The notes: generated by a model not told the origin, from the letters alone. 64,000 bases of DNA from Glandiceps talaboti (GCF_964340395.1 NC_135550.1:25182676-25246675); one strand, 5' to 3'. Shown: positions 50,150 to 62,187, numbered from the stretch's first letter. Program-made: numbers and translations.

Positions 50150-53100
50150 ACACGTGAGATCTTTTGTACATCAGAAACCAATTTCATATTGTAAAATTAT
50201 ACATTAGAAATATAAATTCCTGTTACCATGGCAACTAAATATTTCTACTTTCATATTTCAATCACAGTGATAATAGAACACATAGACCCAACAGTTTGTT
50301 TAGTGTAGTAGTAACCTACTCCGTGTGTTGTACTATGTCACAGCATGGGTATGACCCCCGGGGATCATGTTAACCCTCTTCACATCTCAAAACACAATTA
50401 TTCTAGAAACACAGTTTGTATTAAGGCGTTTCAAACGCAGAAATAATTTAACATTTGCTAAAGAGTTACACAAAGGGAAACATTTTGTGCAAAAAATATC
50501 GGGTTGAGTACCCGACTGTATGACGCTCTAAACTCCGTTGGTCATCCTGACGACCATATCACAGAAAAAGCCCCCATGATTGCAGAGAATGTCAACATCT
50601 ACATTTCTGTTGAATGACGATCGAAACTAAATTCCCTGCTACGTTATTTGAGTAAGAGACTCTCTGATTTACCTTGAACACTGACAGATGGCGTGTCCTC
50701 ATTACACCGATACCTCTGACCATGAAACTCTACAGTACAGTATCTTACTAATGGACGTCAAATATTTATAACGTTCATCATTGTAATACAAATACATTTT
50801 CTTTTTACAAAGCATAATGATCTTTATTCATAACCCAAATTGCTTGATTTCCGTGGTTTGCTGTACATGCATCAAATTTACAGCCTGTGTGATATAGCGA
50901 TAACTAGGATAAACCATAGACCCTCCACCCAAAGTGGAGGGTCTATGGATAAACATGAAGTAATGTAAACTGAACGTAATATACTACAAAAAAATACATT
51001 ATTGATCAAAATTACTGTAAATTGTTCATCAAGGTGTTATTACGTCAAAGTACAGGTAATTGTGTACAACTATACAGATGTGTTGTGTTCAAGGATATAA
51101 TTTATCTATATGAACCTCCACCCCCTCAACTTTCCCGCGTCTCCCCTCGCTTTTTAGAGCACGTCCGTGGGCTTACAGAGTAAACTAACTGTTTTGTAAA
51201 ACTGAAACCTGACGAATGAAAAATGTCTCCAGTATACAATTGCTATTACGTTCAGTTCACCTTTCGAAGAACCCGTGTAATGAGAAATAAAAGACGGTTC
51301 TGCTTGATTTCTCAGCAATTAAACACCACTATCATTTGGTCTGGAAGGTCAAGAACGCTATTATATATACACTGGCGAATTTTAAACATACAACATGATT
51401 GTGAAAATACAATTAAAAATTGGATTGTAACTATAACTGGAGTATTTATTTGGATGGTTTAGTTACGTGTGAGGACTTACTCTTGATATTGTGTATGCCC
51501 TGAAGTACATTGAATGACACATAGGCAAACCTGCACGTTTAGCAGTGTTTGTAATACGACGGGCGACATTAACACAAAACATGATTTTGGTTTCTTTCCA
51601 ACACATGCACGTTTTACCTATACGTGATTCACCATACTTCAGGTGGTCCAATGCGTTACATACGTCATGTTACAAAACTTAATCCAAGATGCTCAATTTA
51701 CAGCTATTGACGTTTTTTTTAAGATGATACAAATCAGTTCGAAATAGTACTCTATGATATACTAATAACATTACCACCTAGAACAATTGTGTAACTGTAA
51801 GAAAATGACAGATGTCTATACTGAAATGAACAGTATGAAAACGACATACATTCATATTGCAATTTACAAAATAAAATGTCATCGGATCTGGTAGTGACAC
51901 AATTAAGCTCACTGATTTTTGTAATTCTGCAACAACTTATAAACAAGTAAGTTACATAAATGTACAACATTGTTGGGTAAATCCAAGAAGGGCAAATACA
52001 CAATCGTATGGTTCATACCTTATTACAGTTATAGTGACACGTTTACGTGGCAAACTTGCACCAAATTTGCACTATATTATATATAGTAATTATTAATTTG
52101 ATTTTTTTTATATTCTTTGCACAAATATTTACAGGCAAAAATGAAAGTTTTTTAAAATTAATATAAATATGTCAAAGATAAAATTGCACAAGCCTCTAAG
52201 CCGAGCAATTGTGCTAACTAAAATGTCCACACACTATCACAAATGTATCTAAAAGTGGAGTTGTTTCTATAGTACCGTGATACAAAAGCATTAAAATAAC
52301 ATTCTCTGTGGCGAATTTAGAAAAAAAAGCTGCAAAGTCAACAACAAAGTTAAGGAAATTACATCTTGTATGTTGCTATAAATATTTGCAGATGTTGTTT
52401 GAAATATACATGCAATGTTCACGTACACTTGATAGTCTGAAATAACACATCTTTCTATTTTACACAGTAACAATAATTCCCCTATGGAAATACTAGTCTT
52501 AGGAAATATGTTCTACTTCTTTTCTCTCGTTTGTTCAAGGAGCTATTATCATTTAAACACATTCTGACGATATTATTATCATTTCAATCTTGTTTTATGA
52601 TCGTTACTGCTACCTTACACAATGCTAGATGGATATTTATCTTCTTTCGTGTAATCTGTATGCCCTCCTTGGACAAACTATTCAAAGACACCAGTATTGA
52701 ACTGTGTGGGAAAATTGAAATTGTGTAGAACAACAAAGGAAGTCGTCGACCACCCTTTTCAAAACAACCCCGTTTGCCATATGACGTTTTGTTTACTAGA
52801 GTTGTTAGACTATAGTATAATCACATTCGATTTGAAATGTAAACTCTACAGACAGGTGTCGTTGAAGTCATGCACGCATGTTTCCACCCTTTTGGTGTCC
52901 GTCCATCCGTAAGAACAACACCTGTCAATCTCACAAATTCGAGAAAACACTCTCCAAATAGTGCCGTATACGAAGTGTTTGCTGTAATGTTTAAAGATAT
53001 ACAGTTGCATTTCTGTCTAAAAGACTCTCCAAAAATGATATTTGCATTATGATTTTTCTCTAGTGAGTAAGTTCGTGATGCATTAACAGTACTGAAACTC

Positions 53101-53904
53101 GTGGTGGGTCTTTTAAAATGGAACATCACAGTACTTTTTCAATACATACAAATGTATATATGGCTTTCTGAATCCCCTGGCAAAGCTATGTAAAAAATAT
53201 TAGTTTCAATGTAATAAAATACGAAGTCGACTTTTTTTTTCTTTTGGATATTCCACCTTCTTTTAAAGAAATTAACTACTTAACAAATTATGAAAACATT
53301 TGTGACAATAAAAGTTATTCTCTTGGGCTTCTTTTTAAAGATCAGAAGCTCTTACTTTAGACATGGACGGATTTCTGGACGGCTTCCCCTCAGACACGCT
53401 GAGAGAGACAAAAGAGAGGACAATTGTAATACCATAAGAAGAGTATAGCCTAAGTTAATTAAAAAATCTCAAGCTTAGTGATTTGGCGATAAATGGCTTA
53501 AACTCAATATGGTTGCGATTGTTGTAGAAACGGACTTTTGTCAGAATTGATCCTGACCGAAGGTCATTTCGACACTTGTATTCGAAGCCGCTGACGGATC
53601 TGTACCTATACAATTTGATACATGTCCTTCTGTATAACGCAAACATCAAAATATGCATGTACATTCAGGTATACTAAGTCATTTGATTACAATTCTAACC
53701 TATGACGTAGTCCTTCAATGTAATGAAAAGTACGGCAAAACAAAGTTGTTAAAGTAGACATTAGAGAGATGTCTCTCCAACGTTTATGGTTACATGGACA
53801 AGTGCATAAGTAAGCCTGTGATAGTGAAAAAAGAGTGTACTGCCGACAAACTGTAAATATCCCATACATGTCTACCAAAATAACATTTCTAAGATGTGTA
53901 TACA
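50150..53904. other. non-coding stretch with a flanked hairpin
   Basis: No gene recognised. A perfect RFX X-box palindrome GTTACCATGGCAAC is at 50222-50235. The hairpin at 50914-50948 is listed separately. Part of this stretch (towards 53900) would be intron or 3' region of the second gene if its transcript continues. Confidence 0.5.
50914..50948. repeat. perfect 15-bp stem hairpin between 8-bp direct repeats
   Basis: CCATAGACCCTCCAC (50914-50928) pairs exactly with 50934-50948 around the loop CCAAA. The octamer GGATAAAC occurs at 50907-50914 and again at 50947-50954, overlapping the stem ends. A palindrome bracketed by direct repeats resembles the larger nested insertion at 24855-24927. A miniature fold-back insertion or a template-switch event would both explain it. 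Confidence 0.85.
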
Positions 53905-54990
53905 TCACCAATTACCGTCTGACAACCAAACCCGACACTTTACATCGGCCTTTGGATCGCCTGTCATGTCACTTGCAATATTACCCTCAAAGTCCCGTCC
54001 TTTATCAATCTGTTTCCCTTGTCTTATTTTTCCCTTTTGCTTTGAGATTGTGTCTTCTTGCATTCTTTGTGGATGTTCATCTTCGTTATCTTTACAATTT
54101 GCCATACTGTCATCTTCCCATTCAAAAGCAGCAGGACACGATGCTTCTTTGCTTTCTTCTGATGTGGCTGACACGGCGTCGGCAGTTTCTCCAGGTGTAA
54201 CGAATAGTGACTTACCAGCCTGTGATTTATCCATCTCCTGCTGTCGACTCGGCCGGTTCCTGGTCGCTTCCTTCCCGGTGTTTCGTTTCAGAGATGTTGA
54301 TTTCAAACCATTGACTTTCATTGATCGTGTCTTGTGATGTGTCATTTCATCACGTTTTTGATTAGCTCCACAGCAGTCTGATGTCATATTTGACGAATCA
54401 TGTTTGAAAATATCAGGCAACCTCATATCTGTTCTGTCATCGCCTGCTTTGGATGATTTGTCGTCCGTAAATTTATGAACATCTTTTTCTTCTTGGCTTT
54501 TTCGGGCCGCCTTGTCCCGGGTCGACCTGTTCGATTTCTTGTTTGTGTCGCCATGTTTGCGAAAGTCACTCACATTGAAAGACATTGACATGTAATCCAT
54601 TTCGTAATCTGAGAAGTCCGCCGAGTTTCTGTTCGATAGCGCGGGACAACTTTTGGAAGCCGGCAGAGCTGTCCTTCCTTTCCGTCTCGGATAAAAATTG
54701 AGAAGTGTTTTGGATTTTTTCATCGATGACATAATGTCGTCCTCGGGTGACGTTGTAATCCGTGGCAAGACGAAACTATCAGACAACGACGACTGATTGT
54801 TACTGCTATTTCTCCGTGGGTTACGACATGGTCGACGCCGTGCGAAACGCAAAATTGGATCTTCGGAATCGCTGTCGGAATCTCCATCGCTATGGTGTAG
54901 CGATGGATTTATCGGCGGTAGAAATCCGTCTTTCATATCGTCTTGCTGTATACACTGTCGATGTTTACCCTGTCGTTTCGTAGGCGGCAT
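53905..54990 (-). CDS. unrecognised Ser/Lys/Asp-rich protein, possible first exon
   Basis: A frame of 361 codons, far beyond chance length. The ATG at 54990 is immediately preceded by an in-frame TAA, so it is the first possible start in this exon. I do not recognise the family. The product is hydrophilic and predicted disordered throughout: an acidic DSDSDSEDP at 37-45 suited to CK2, PKA-type RRNSS at 59-63, a basic PRRKGR at 101-106, and SKSCPAL at 112-118, reminiscent of RSTSCP in the first gene. The tetrapeptide pattern LPxI recurs at 24-27, 75-78 and 191-194. No signal peptide, membrane segment, zinc-finger or catalytic motif is seen. Basic clusters could act as nuclear localisation signals. 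The frame stops three codons after a donor-like G|GTAATT, and I saw no minus-strand AATAAA close downstream, so the coding region may be spliced onward. Confidence 0.83.
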   Translation of the reverse strand: MPPTKRQGKHRQCIQQDDMKDGFLPPINPSLHHSDGDSDSDSEDPILRFARRRPCRNPRRNSSNNQSSLSDSFVLPRITTSPEDDIMSSMKKSKTLLNFYPRRKGRTALPASKSCPALSNRNSADFSDYEMDYMSMSFNVSDFRKHGDTNKKSNRSTRDKAARKSQEEKDVHKFTDDKSSKAGDDRTDMRLPDIFKHDSSNMTSDCCGANQKRDEMTHHKTRSMKVNGLKSTSLKRNTGKEATRNRPSRQQEMDKSQAGKSLFVTPGETADAVSATSEESKEASCPAAFEWEDDSMANCKDNEDEHPQRMQEDTISKQKGKIRQGKQIDKGRDFEGNIASDMTGDPKADVKCRVWLSDGNW

Positions 54991-55157
54991 TTACACCTGT
55001 CCCAGCCAATGCCATAGAGACCGGCGACTCCGTGTAATGACACCTATGTATTTACTGCCCCGCGGAACCCATGGAGCCAGACAGGCATCTGGCTTAGCGA
55101 CAACGTCACTACAATAATGTCTTTCGTTTCTACCGAACAGTTGCGAAAAATATATAC
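54991..55157 (-). promoter_or_regulatory. 5' region of the second gene: TATA-like box and upstream ATGs
   Basis: A TATATATTTTT at 55157-55147 (minus) would place transcription start near 55125, giving a leader of about 135 nt. That leader contains three upstream ATGs. Two open short frames (about 14 and 6 codons) that end before the main start. The third, at 55015, is out of frame and its 16-codon frame ends downstream of ATG 54990. If the leader is as inferred, translation of the main frame would be dampened. CRE-like TGACGTG lies just upstream of the TATA-like box near 55168. Confidence 0.35.
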
Positions 55158-58100
55158 AACTCACGTCAGATGTGATGTGATTCAATAGAACATCATATGG
55201 TATTGGTCACAAAGAACAAACGCCAAGAATATTTAAATGACACTCACGACCAGGTACATGACGCTTTTTTCCGTTTCCAATTTCCAAACTGTAGACATGA
55301 AGTCAACACGATGTACGACGACAAACACAAACTCTTGATCCAAACGCCCCCAAGTTTGCTATTGCAGATTGGACGACAAACGATTGTTTGTTGGTATTTC
55401 TCGACGGATAATATGTCCAGTTGAAGTGGTGTTCTTTTCCGTCCACAGTTTCACTAACAAAGTGTCATCGATCTCGTGAGTAAACGCGAAGCAACAAGAA
55501 GGTTTACACTGCATAAAATATTTATAACACCAAGCCGAAATGATACCTTTGTGTTTGTGTCTAAACTTGAATCGATTAGTGTAGGGAAACGCACACGTTG
55601 ACAATAGGAAATACAAGCAATCAATTGAGTGTAATTATAGAAAACACAAATGTTGAAACACCCTGCGTTATGCATGACATAATGAATAAATTCAACTATT
55701 CAAATTCAGCTGGTAATGCGACACGACTTCAGCGGTGGCGGAATTCCTTTATAGTACTGTATATTTACTCATGGACCGCTATGGTACTGGTGACGAAAAG
55801 TGCTGAGCGTTCACTAGATTCTACAGACTGATCCTTATTACTCCAAAACTGACATCGCAAGCTCAAACTATCCAAAACGGACCAAAATGATATATTAACC
55901 GGCTGTGGAGTCATGGTAGGAGAGTTCACAAATAGAACCCTGGTATTCTGCTACGCTGCTAGCTTCCCTTTAAACCATAAGTAGTAATTATGGAAGAAGT
56001 CATTAAAAATAAAAAGAACTCATGCCATTAGGGCCAAAGCTTTTTTCTATCAAATGTTTGGGTGTGTCAATTTACTCCGGGAGGTAAAACAGCTTGTGAA
56101 AGGTGGGCGAACATAAGTTGAAGCATGTCACATTGTGACTACGAGACTAGACGGAGATTTAAGAAATTCTCATGAGTCTATCCGGGGGCAAAAATTCCAA
56201 TTTGTATGTCCAGCTATGGTCAAACTCGACATACATTGGATGGTCATTGGATTGTTTGGGGTTATTCCTTATGCCTGACTAAGCAAGCATTGTGATGCAT
56301 AAATAAAGGATTGCCATAATAAGGCGATTTTCATTCCCCACAGTCACGTGAACAAGATTAAAAAGTCGACGCTTAAATATACCGTCTTGTACATGTTTAT
56401 GCTTATAAAGGTCATATTATTCTAAAAGTTAATATCGTCAATCAAATTTCCCTCTTTTTTTTCAAAACGAGATAAAATCTCAATAAGTTTTACCACAGAT
56501 GGTGGTATTGTCAACGTCTATGGTTTTACGTACGATCAGTACGACTTTGTAATAACTGTCACTGAGCAGATACGGATATATCAGCACGGAACTAATATCT
56601 TATGATCGAAAGCACGTTTTTAGACATTACGCAGGTGATATTTCCATAATTGGGAGTCTTAAGCTCTATGTGTACCAGTAGATTTATGTTTCTTTCAGCA
56701 TAAAGCCGATAATGTTCATTGCAGAAAATTTGAATTGATGTTTATTGTCTGTTATATTTGTCGTAAAACGTCAGGGAAACCGACAAGTTCGTGTCATGGT
56801 TGTGTATTTTTATGGTTTTTATAGGAGTCGATTTTAGGTTTGTAGTAATAAATGTTTTATTAAGCTCGTTTCGCACTTGAACTAAGTATATTACTGTCCT
56901 ACTTTCTAACGTTCCTTTTTATAAACCCCTACAACATACAAACTTACCCATGACAAACATCTGAGTCACTCATGACAAAAAGAAATATAACTCAATATAA
57001 ATAAATAAATATATTTTCAAGAAACAAATATCTCCCTAGAGTTAGATCATAAAATACGAAATTTTTATATTCTCGTGATATTGACTAACGAAGAATTGTT
57101 TTCTTGAAGTCACGTGACTAATACATGTGTAGCCTTATAGACTTTGAACACCATGACAACGGTCACGTGTCCGGTGTCCGGTCGACTGATTAACAGATTA
57201 AGGTATTCCTAGATCCTCTCAAGAATCCGTCGCGAGTTTAATGAAATTATGGGATATAAATACGTATCGTTCCGTTTTGACCCTTCCAACACAACACAAT
57301 GATACAATAAGCTTCTCCAGGTTATTCCTTTCATAATTCCACATTGAACTCGACCCCAAACTGTCCGCGTTTATAAAGCATAGAGGTATACAGTAAAACT
57401 CCATACTTAAACCATTCACTTGTTAAAAGAAAAAGTACACACCTATTGAGATCTAGATATGTATTTTCAAGTAACGAAATTCTATAACGTTCTTTATTCT
57501 GATATCGATCAATTTCAATATCATACAAACACATGAAAATGAAAAGTACAAAAAATGTTACAATTCATTTTATGATGTACATTGATTATTACTGTCAGTC
57601 AATAACGGCAACGTATATGTACATTAAAAATAGTGTCATGGCGTGAAAGCTAATGTAGTAAAGAACTAGAGAGAGAGCATTCGATGGGGCGTATACCTCC
57701 ACCAACGCTCAGCAGTTCTTCTAGTAAGACAGTTATGCCATGGAGGGTTAAGGGAAGATCACGGGGGGGGGGGTAAGATATTCTTCCATGGTTATACCAT
57801 TTCTAAACTAAAACCAAGAAAATGTACCGTCAATTAGTTGGAGCTCGATGGTTGGTGCTTTGAATGTCATGTGATGATGTGACAATTAATGAGTAGTCAT
57901 GGTTACTTGCAATGTGTGTCTCTGTCGACAATGTGTTCTTATGTTTAAAAGGTATCGATATCATCGAAATTCAACTGATCGATTTAAAATGCACTTTTAA
58001 ACAAATTAGTGAGTGTTCTATATCCGCGATTTGTTCTTATAAATAACAAGCATAGCGTTAATTAAAACAAGTAAAACAAAATAATTCGACGTTTCGTTTT

Positions 58101-58758
58101 ATCCTGGCTTCACTAAAAATTTAGATCGGAATTGGATTTTCATCAAAATCAAATCGATTGGTACTAAGTCTTTGTACTAAGTCTTTCAGCAAACTTTTAT
58201 ATATTAAAATCTGATAGATATCGTATTAACCACAGACAGTGTATTAACAAACAGACGCACAAACAAACAAACAAGCATAAAACAAACAACTTCCAGGTTC
58301 AACTTTCTCTAACTAACAACTACGTACTACAACGAAATACCTATTTGATTTTATGACTCTTGCATAACATGATGTACATGCACCATAAACCGATGAATTA
58401 AGATAATGTCATTTTCCTATATTATATATATATAATTATATATATATATGCATAAACTAGAGAAGAAGTCGGAATTCTAATTCTTAAAACAATATATTCG
58501 TAAACAACCGATAATAGAACTTATACATTCTCAAAATATCTCGCAAATATTTTACAATGATGTCATTGTACTGAAGACCACGTTTTGTGTTGAAATTTTG
58601 TAGCAGATTGCGGACCCGGGTGTAAATGTTCCCTACACCATAAGATTTGCATGTTATTAATAATCAAACATTTTCATAGTAATCATATACATCAAAATTG
58701 CTAATTTCAACTTTAAAACAAGAAATACAATTAATTAATGACCAACTAGATCTAGGGT
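55158..58758. other. non-coding stretch with E-box octamers
   Basis: No gene recognised. TCACGTGA occurs at 56344-56351 and at 57110-57117, the latter inside the palindrome GTCACGTGAC. TCACGTGT is at 57163-57170, shortly after an X-box-like half site ATGACAAC. A G tract lies near 57764 and a short AT palindrome at 58423-58449. Confidence 0.5.
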
Positions 58759-58833
58759 TCACGTGACATATATACCTGGCCAACATTTATGCAAGTCTGA
58801 CGTCATTTCTTTCAAGCTGCCAATCTATATAAG
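58759..58833 (+). promoter_or_regulatory. promoter-like array: E-box, CRE, CCAAT, TATA
   Basis: In order on the plus strand: TCACGTGA 58759-58766, TGACGTCA 58798-58805, CCAAT 58820-58824, TATATAAG 58826-58833. A start site would be expected near 58856. A donor-like CAG|GTAAAC follows at about 58893, so the transcript could have a short non-coding first exon. The order and spacing resemble a classical CREB-responsive TATA promoter. No long coding frame follows in the window. Confidence 0.5.
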
Positions 58834-58903
58834 TGCTTTTTTGTTCCCGGGGTGAAATACATTATAATTCTATCAATAAAAGAAATCTTCAGGTAAACTT
58901 ACG

Positions 58904-58993
58904 ATGAAAATAGACCAGGAAAAACATATCTCAGTTTCAAAGAATAAGAACTTTGCCTTTGGTCATTTTGATCAAAGTGGATTTCCTTATTGA
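58904..58993 (+). CDS. possible 29-codon small ORF after the 58.8 kb promoter-like array
   Basis: ATG at 58904 opens 29 codons ending TGA at 58993, about 48 nt after the inferred start site. The product is hydrophilic with no signal peptide and ends NFAFGHFDQSGFPY. A 29-codon frame is not significant by length, and a donor-like site lies just upstream of the ATG, so it may simply be intron. It is recorded only because of the promoter-like context. Confidence 0.12.
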   Translation: MKIDQEKHISVSKNKNFAFGHFDQSGFPY

Positions 58994-60028
58994 TGGTATC
59001 CGTCTGTCAGAAAGCAAAGACCCTTGTCGGTGTGTTGTTCGTTGCACCAGCTGTTCATATTGAAAATGCGTCAGTGTAATAGCAAGAATACGGCTCTAAG
59101 GGGGCCTTCAGTATTTACAGGGGGCAGAGGAATTGATGGGGGTCACTTTTTACAAATTGGCTCTTGGGGGAGGGCCATTTATTAAATGAAGTTCATTCAC
59201 ACACACACACAATCACACGGTGAGTAGTACTGGGAAATAACGTTAGCTTTTAAAACCTTCAACATGGTTGTAACAGTGGGATTAAATCCTGACCATTGAT
59301 TCTAGGACTCGTGTCCTTTTACCTTTCTGCCAGTATTTTAACCCACATTTTGAACTACTTAGTACTTTAGTAGTCGAGGGTCATGTTCTAGAGAAAGAAT
59401 GTTGAGGGAGGGTCACTTTTAGCAAGACGAATCGGGGAAGGGGCATATTTTACGCAACAGACCGAGCCTGATTTCCCCCGGCCCTCCCCCAATTGTAATT
59501 ACTGAAGCCTGAAGGTTCCCTACAAACTTACAAGATTTCATAAAATTCTCCATTTTTTTTCTGTCACAGTATCTTTCTACAAAAGGATTTCCAATGACCA
59601 ATTTCCCTCTTAATACATGCATACAACTGATCCACATAGTCATTTCCTCTATGAAAAACTGTTAAGTTTGATCAATTGATTTATCGTGGAATCATTCATT
59701 GAGCTATGGTCATTTGAGAAGTGTGGTTTATATTTGGACGCCATTGAGAAATGTATAGCATGTGGATTTCATTGTCACAATGTGCGTATACAGTGCATTT
59801 GTCGGTGCAGGTGTTTTCATATGAAGGTGTCAATCGTTCACAGACATCCATTTCAACCATGACATCCAAATAACTGTTGCCTTCATTGTGGACAACGACA
59901 CACAGAGTTCAACAAATTGTCAACGTTCTTGCACTGAATAACCCAACGTATTATATGTAATTGCTTCTATTTTAAGAGTGCACGTTTCGTTTTCTTTTTA
60001 ACACTTACAATGTAACACTTTAACAGGT
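58994..60028. other. non-coding stretch, nothing recognised
   Basis: Two similar GGGGG-rich segments mentioning GGGAGGGTCACTTTTA-like sequence occur near 59130-59180 and 59400-59450, possibly a weak duplication. A short (CA)n is at about 59200-59210. No coding frame stands out. Confidence 0.5.
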
Positions 60029-60236
60029 ACTGAGTTTTTAGCTAGTACTGGCTAACTGAGTTTCTATCTAGTACTGGCTAACTGAGTTTTTAGCTAGTCC
60101 TGGCTAACTGAGTTTCTATCTAGTACTGGCTAACTGAGTTTCTATCTAGTACTGGCTAACTGAGTTTTTAGCTAGTCCTGGCTAACTGAGTTTCTATCTA
60201 GTACTGGCTAACTGAGTTTCTATCTAGTACTGGCTG
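60029..60236. repeat. 26-bp minisatellite, 8 units, with 3-unit higher-order pattern
   Basis: Exactly 26-bp units begin at 60029. Two variants alternate: A has TTTTTAGCTAGTCCTG and B has TTTCTATCTAGTACTG. The order is A', B, A, B, B, A, B, B, where A' is a hybrid with the A left half and B right half. Units 2-4 and 5-7 are the same BAB block, so the array grew by duplicating a 78-bp three-unit segment. Confidence 0.95.
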
Positions 60237-60360
60237 AATGAAACTTTAAGTCAGAGTCCAGTGTTGAGAAATTTGAGAATGTTGTACTTCCGAACGCTTT
60301 ACGTAAAACTATACTTGATTAACATCAACTAAAACTATGAACTGATTACAATGATGCAGA

Positions 60361-60571
60361 TTGATGGATGGATGGACGGACGGATGGACGGATGGATGGA
60401 TGGGTTGATGAATGGATGGATGGATGGATGGATGGGTGGGTGGGTGGATGGATGGATGGACGGACGGACGGACGGACGGATGGATGGATGGATGGATGGA
60501 TGGATGGATGGATGGGTGGGTGGGTGGGTGAGTGGGTGGGTTTGGGCGGACAGCCAGCCAGGCAGGCAGGC

Positions 60572-60632
<61 letters not shown>

Positions 60633-60645
60633 GGCAGACAGACAG
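60361..60645. repeat. (GGAT)n/(GGAC)n/(GGGT)n followed by (GACA)n
   Basis: About 180 bp of GGAT with blocks of GGAC and GGGT variants, then a short unique spacer with GCCAGCCAGGCAGGCAG, then about 80 bp of GACA. Asp-Gly-Trp-Met frames are artefacts. Confidence 0.96.
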
Positions 60646-62187
60646 ATGGCGAGAAAGAGAAAGTGAGAGCTAGAGCCAGAGAGATCGATTGGTTTTGAAA
60701 TTAGAATTTAATTCATCGCCCGAGATCAAGTTTTAATTAATGTTCCATTATAAGAACTACGTTTAATTTGACATGTTTTATTGAATGTGTTAAGAATTTG
60801 CCTTATTATCTGATTAACCCAATGGTAATTTATACATCGTGTGCAATGTACACATTATAAATACATGGCAATGAAAACTGTCATCGCTGTGCAGCAAACA
60901 ACGATTAAATGAGGCTATTATTATAACCCACAAGTGAAAGGTGGATGCATAAATGTTGCATCTAGACACAGACAAGGAAGACTCCATTGTCTGTGATCTA
61001 GACTATAGCAAAAAAAACTCGTCACGAAATAACACACATCTTTGGACACTTAACTTCCAATGTGTACGTTGAAGAATTAATTTTATTTTAATTTCGTAAT
61101 TACACATGAATCACACACTGATAATAACATTCATTTCCAATGACTTTGATCCATTACGATGATAAACACGATGAAAACTAGAATGTCAGTTACTTTCTAA
61201 ATACCAGATATTCTACTCAGACCACAATGCACTGAGACGTAGTTAGTTATGTTTACGAAAACAAATAAACCAAATAAATAAATAAATAAACAAACACTTA
61301 GTAAATGAATAAATAAATAAATAAATAAATACTGACAAGCATCAAGAAGAGAGTACTAATTACAAATCATTATCAACAACAAGAATTACTATATGTTTTC
61401 ATATATGCGAAATGGCCACACAATTGTACATACCCCACTCATTTCGCATATGTTTGTTTGTTTGTTTGTTTGCTTTCGTAAACATAACTAACTAAGCCTG
61501 AGTGCCCTGTGCTCAGACGTTCATCTTTATCATTTCGTTTATAGACTGTTTAGGTTTCCCTTACGGTACAAAAGAGTGCCCAGTTCATCATGATGCATGT
61601 ACATTGTACTGAGCCCTGTATACACTTCGTCAAGTTTACGTGGTAAACACAAACGACCGTCACCGGAAACATACGAAAACCACGCAGTCGATATGAAAAG
61701 AAATGGCACATTTAATGTCAAACTAATGAATCTGGCCGGATTGTGTGGGGGGAAGTCTTATTTTATAGGCTAAATTCTACAATCCAACAATTCATAGAAC
61801 TTTTAAATTAAATGGTCATGTGAACCGTTAACCTCGTTTCCATGTAAAGCATTGTATAGTGTACAAAGTAATATAGAACGTATTCATGAATCATGTGATG
61901 ATGCATAAAAGCGCAAACACAGCTTTTTTCTAGAATTAAGTGTTAAAAAATAACCCTAAAATTAAGCTATGCGTATGATACTAGTCTGAATGCGAACATG
62001 CCCTCTAAACGTGAGTGGACGTAACGATACCGTATAGGGACTAAAACGATACCGTATAGGGACTAAATTAGATATTATATTAAGTAGAGACTCAAAAGTA
62101 GGAAGAATGCCTTACCAATAGATAGAAATCCAACACTAATGTGAGAAACACGTCAAAAGATTCAAAGCGTTTACTGTTGGTAATATA
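60646..62187. other. non-coding stretch around a MITE-like element
   Basis: Apart from the inverted-repeat element at 61222-61513, which encloses (AAAT)n at 61260-61330, there is no recognised gene or motif cluster. A tandem 20-bp duplication AACGATACCGTATAGGGACT occurs near 62024-62065. Confidence 0.5.
61222..61513. mobile_element. MITE-like inverted-repeat element
   Basis: Imperfect terminal inverted repeats of about 42 bp: the left arm (about 61222-61265) and right arm (about 61471-61513) share TAGTTAGTTATGTTTACGAA exactly and the outer GCACT.AG with scattered mismatches. Inside, the left arm is followed by (AAAT)n and the right arm is preceded by (GTTT)n, which extends the pairing loosely. 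A second inner inverted pair lies at 61400-61414 and 61440-61452 (core ATGCGAAATG). Size and structure fit a non-coding MITE. Target duplications are not clear. Confidence 0.6.

Noticed and set aside
49980-50207. Leu-rich hydrophobic frame resembling a signal or membrane peptide
   Set aside because: The hydrophobic blocks are translations of a (TTG)n tract duplicated in tandem.
53835-54337. Two plus-strand frames of 121 and 147 codons
   Set aside because: Both lie antisense to the second gene and are Cys/Leu/Phe-rich shadows of its coding strand.
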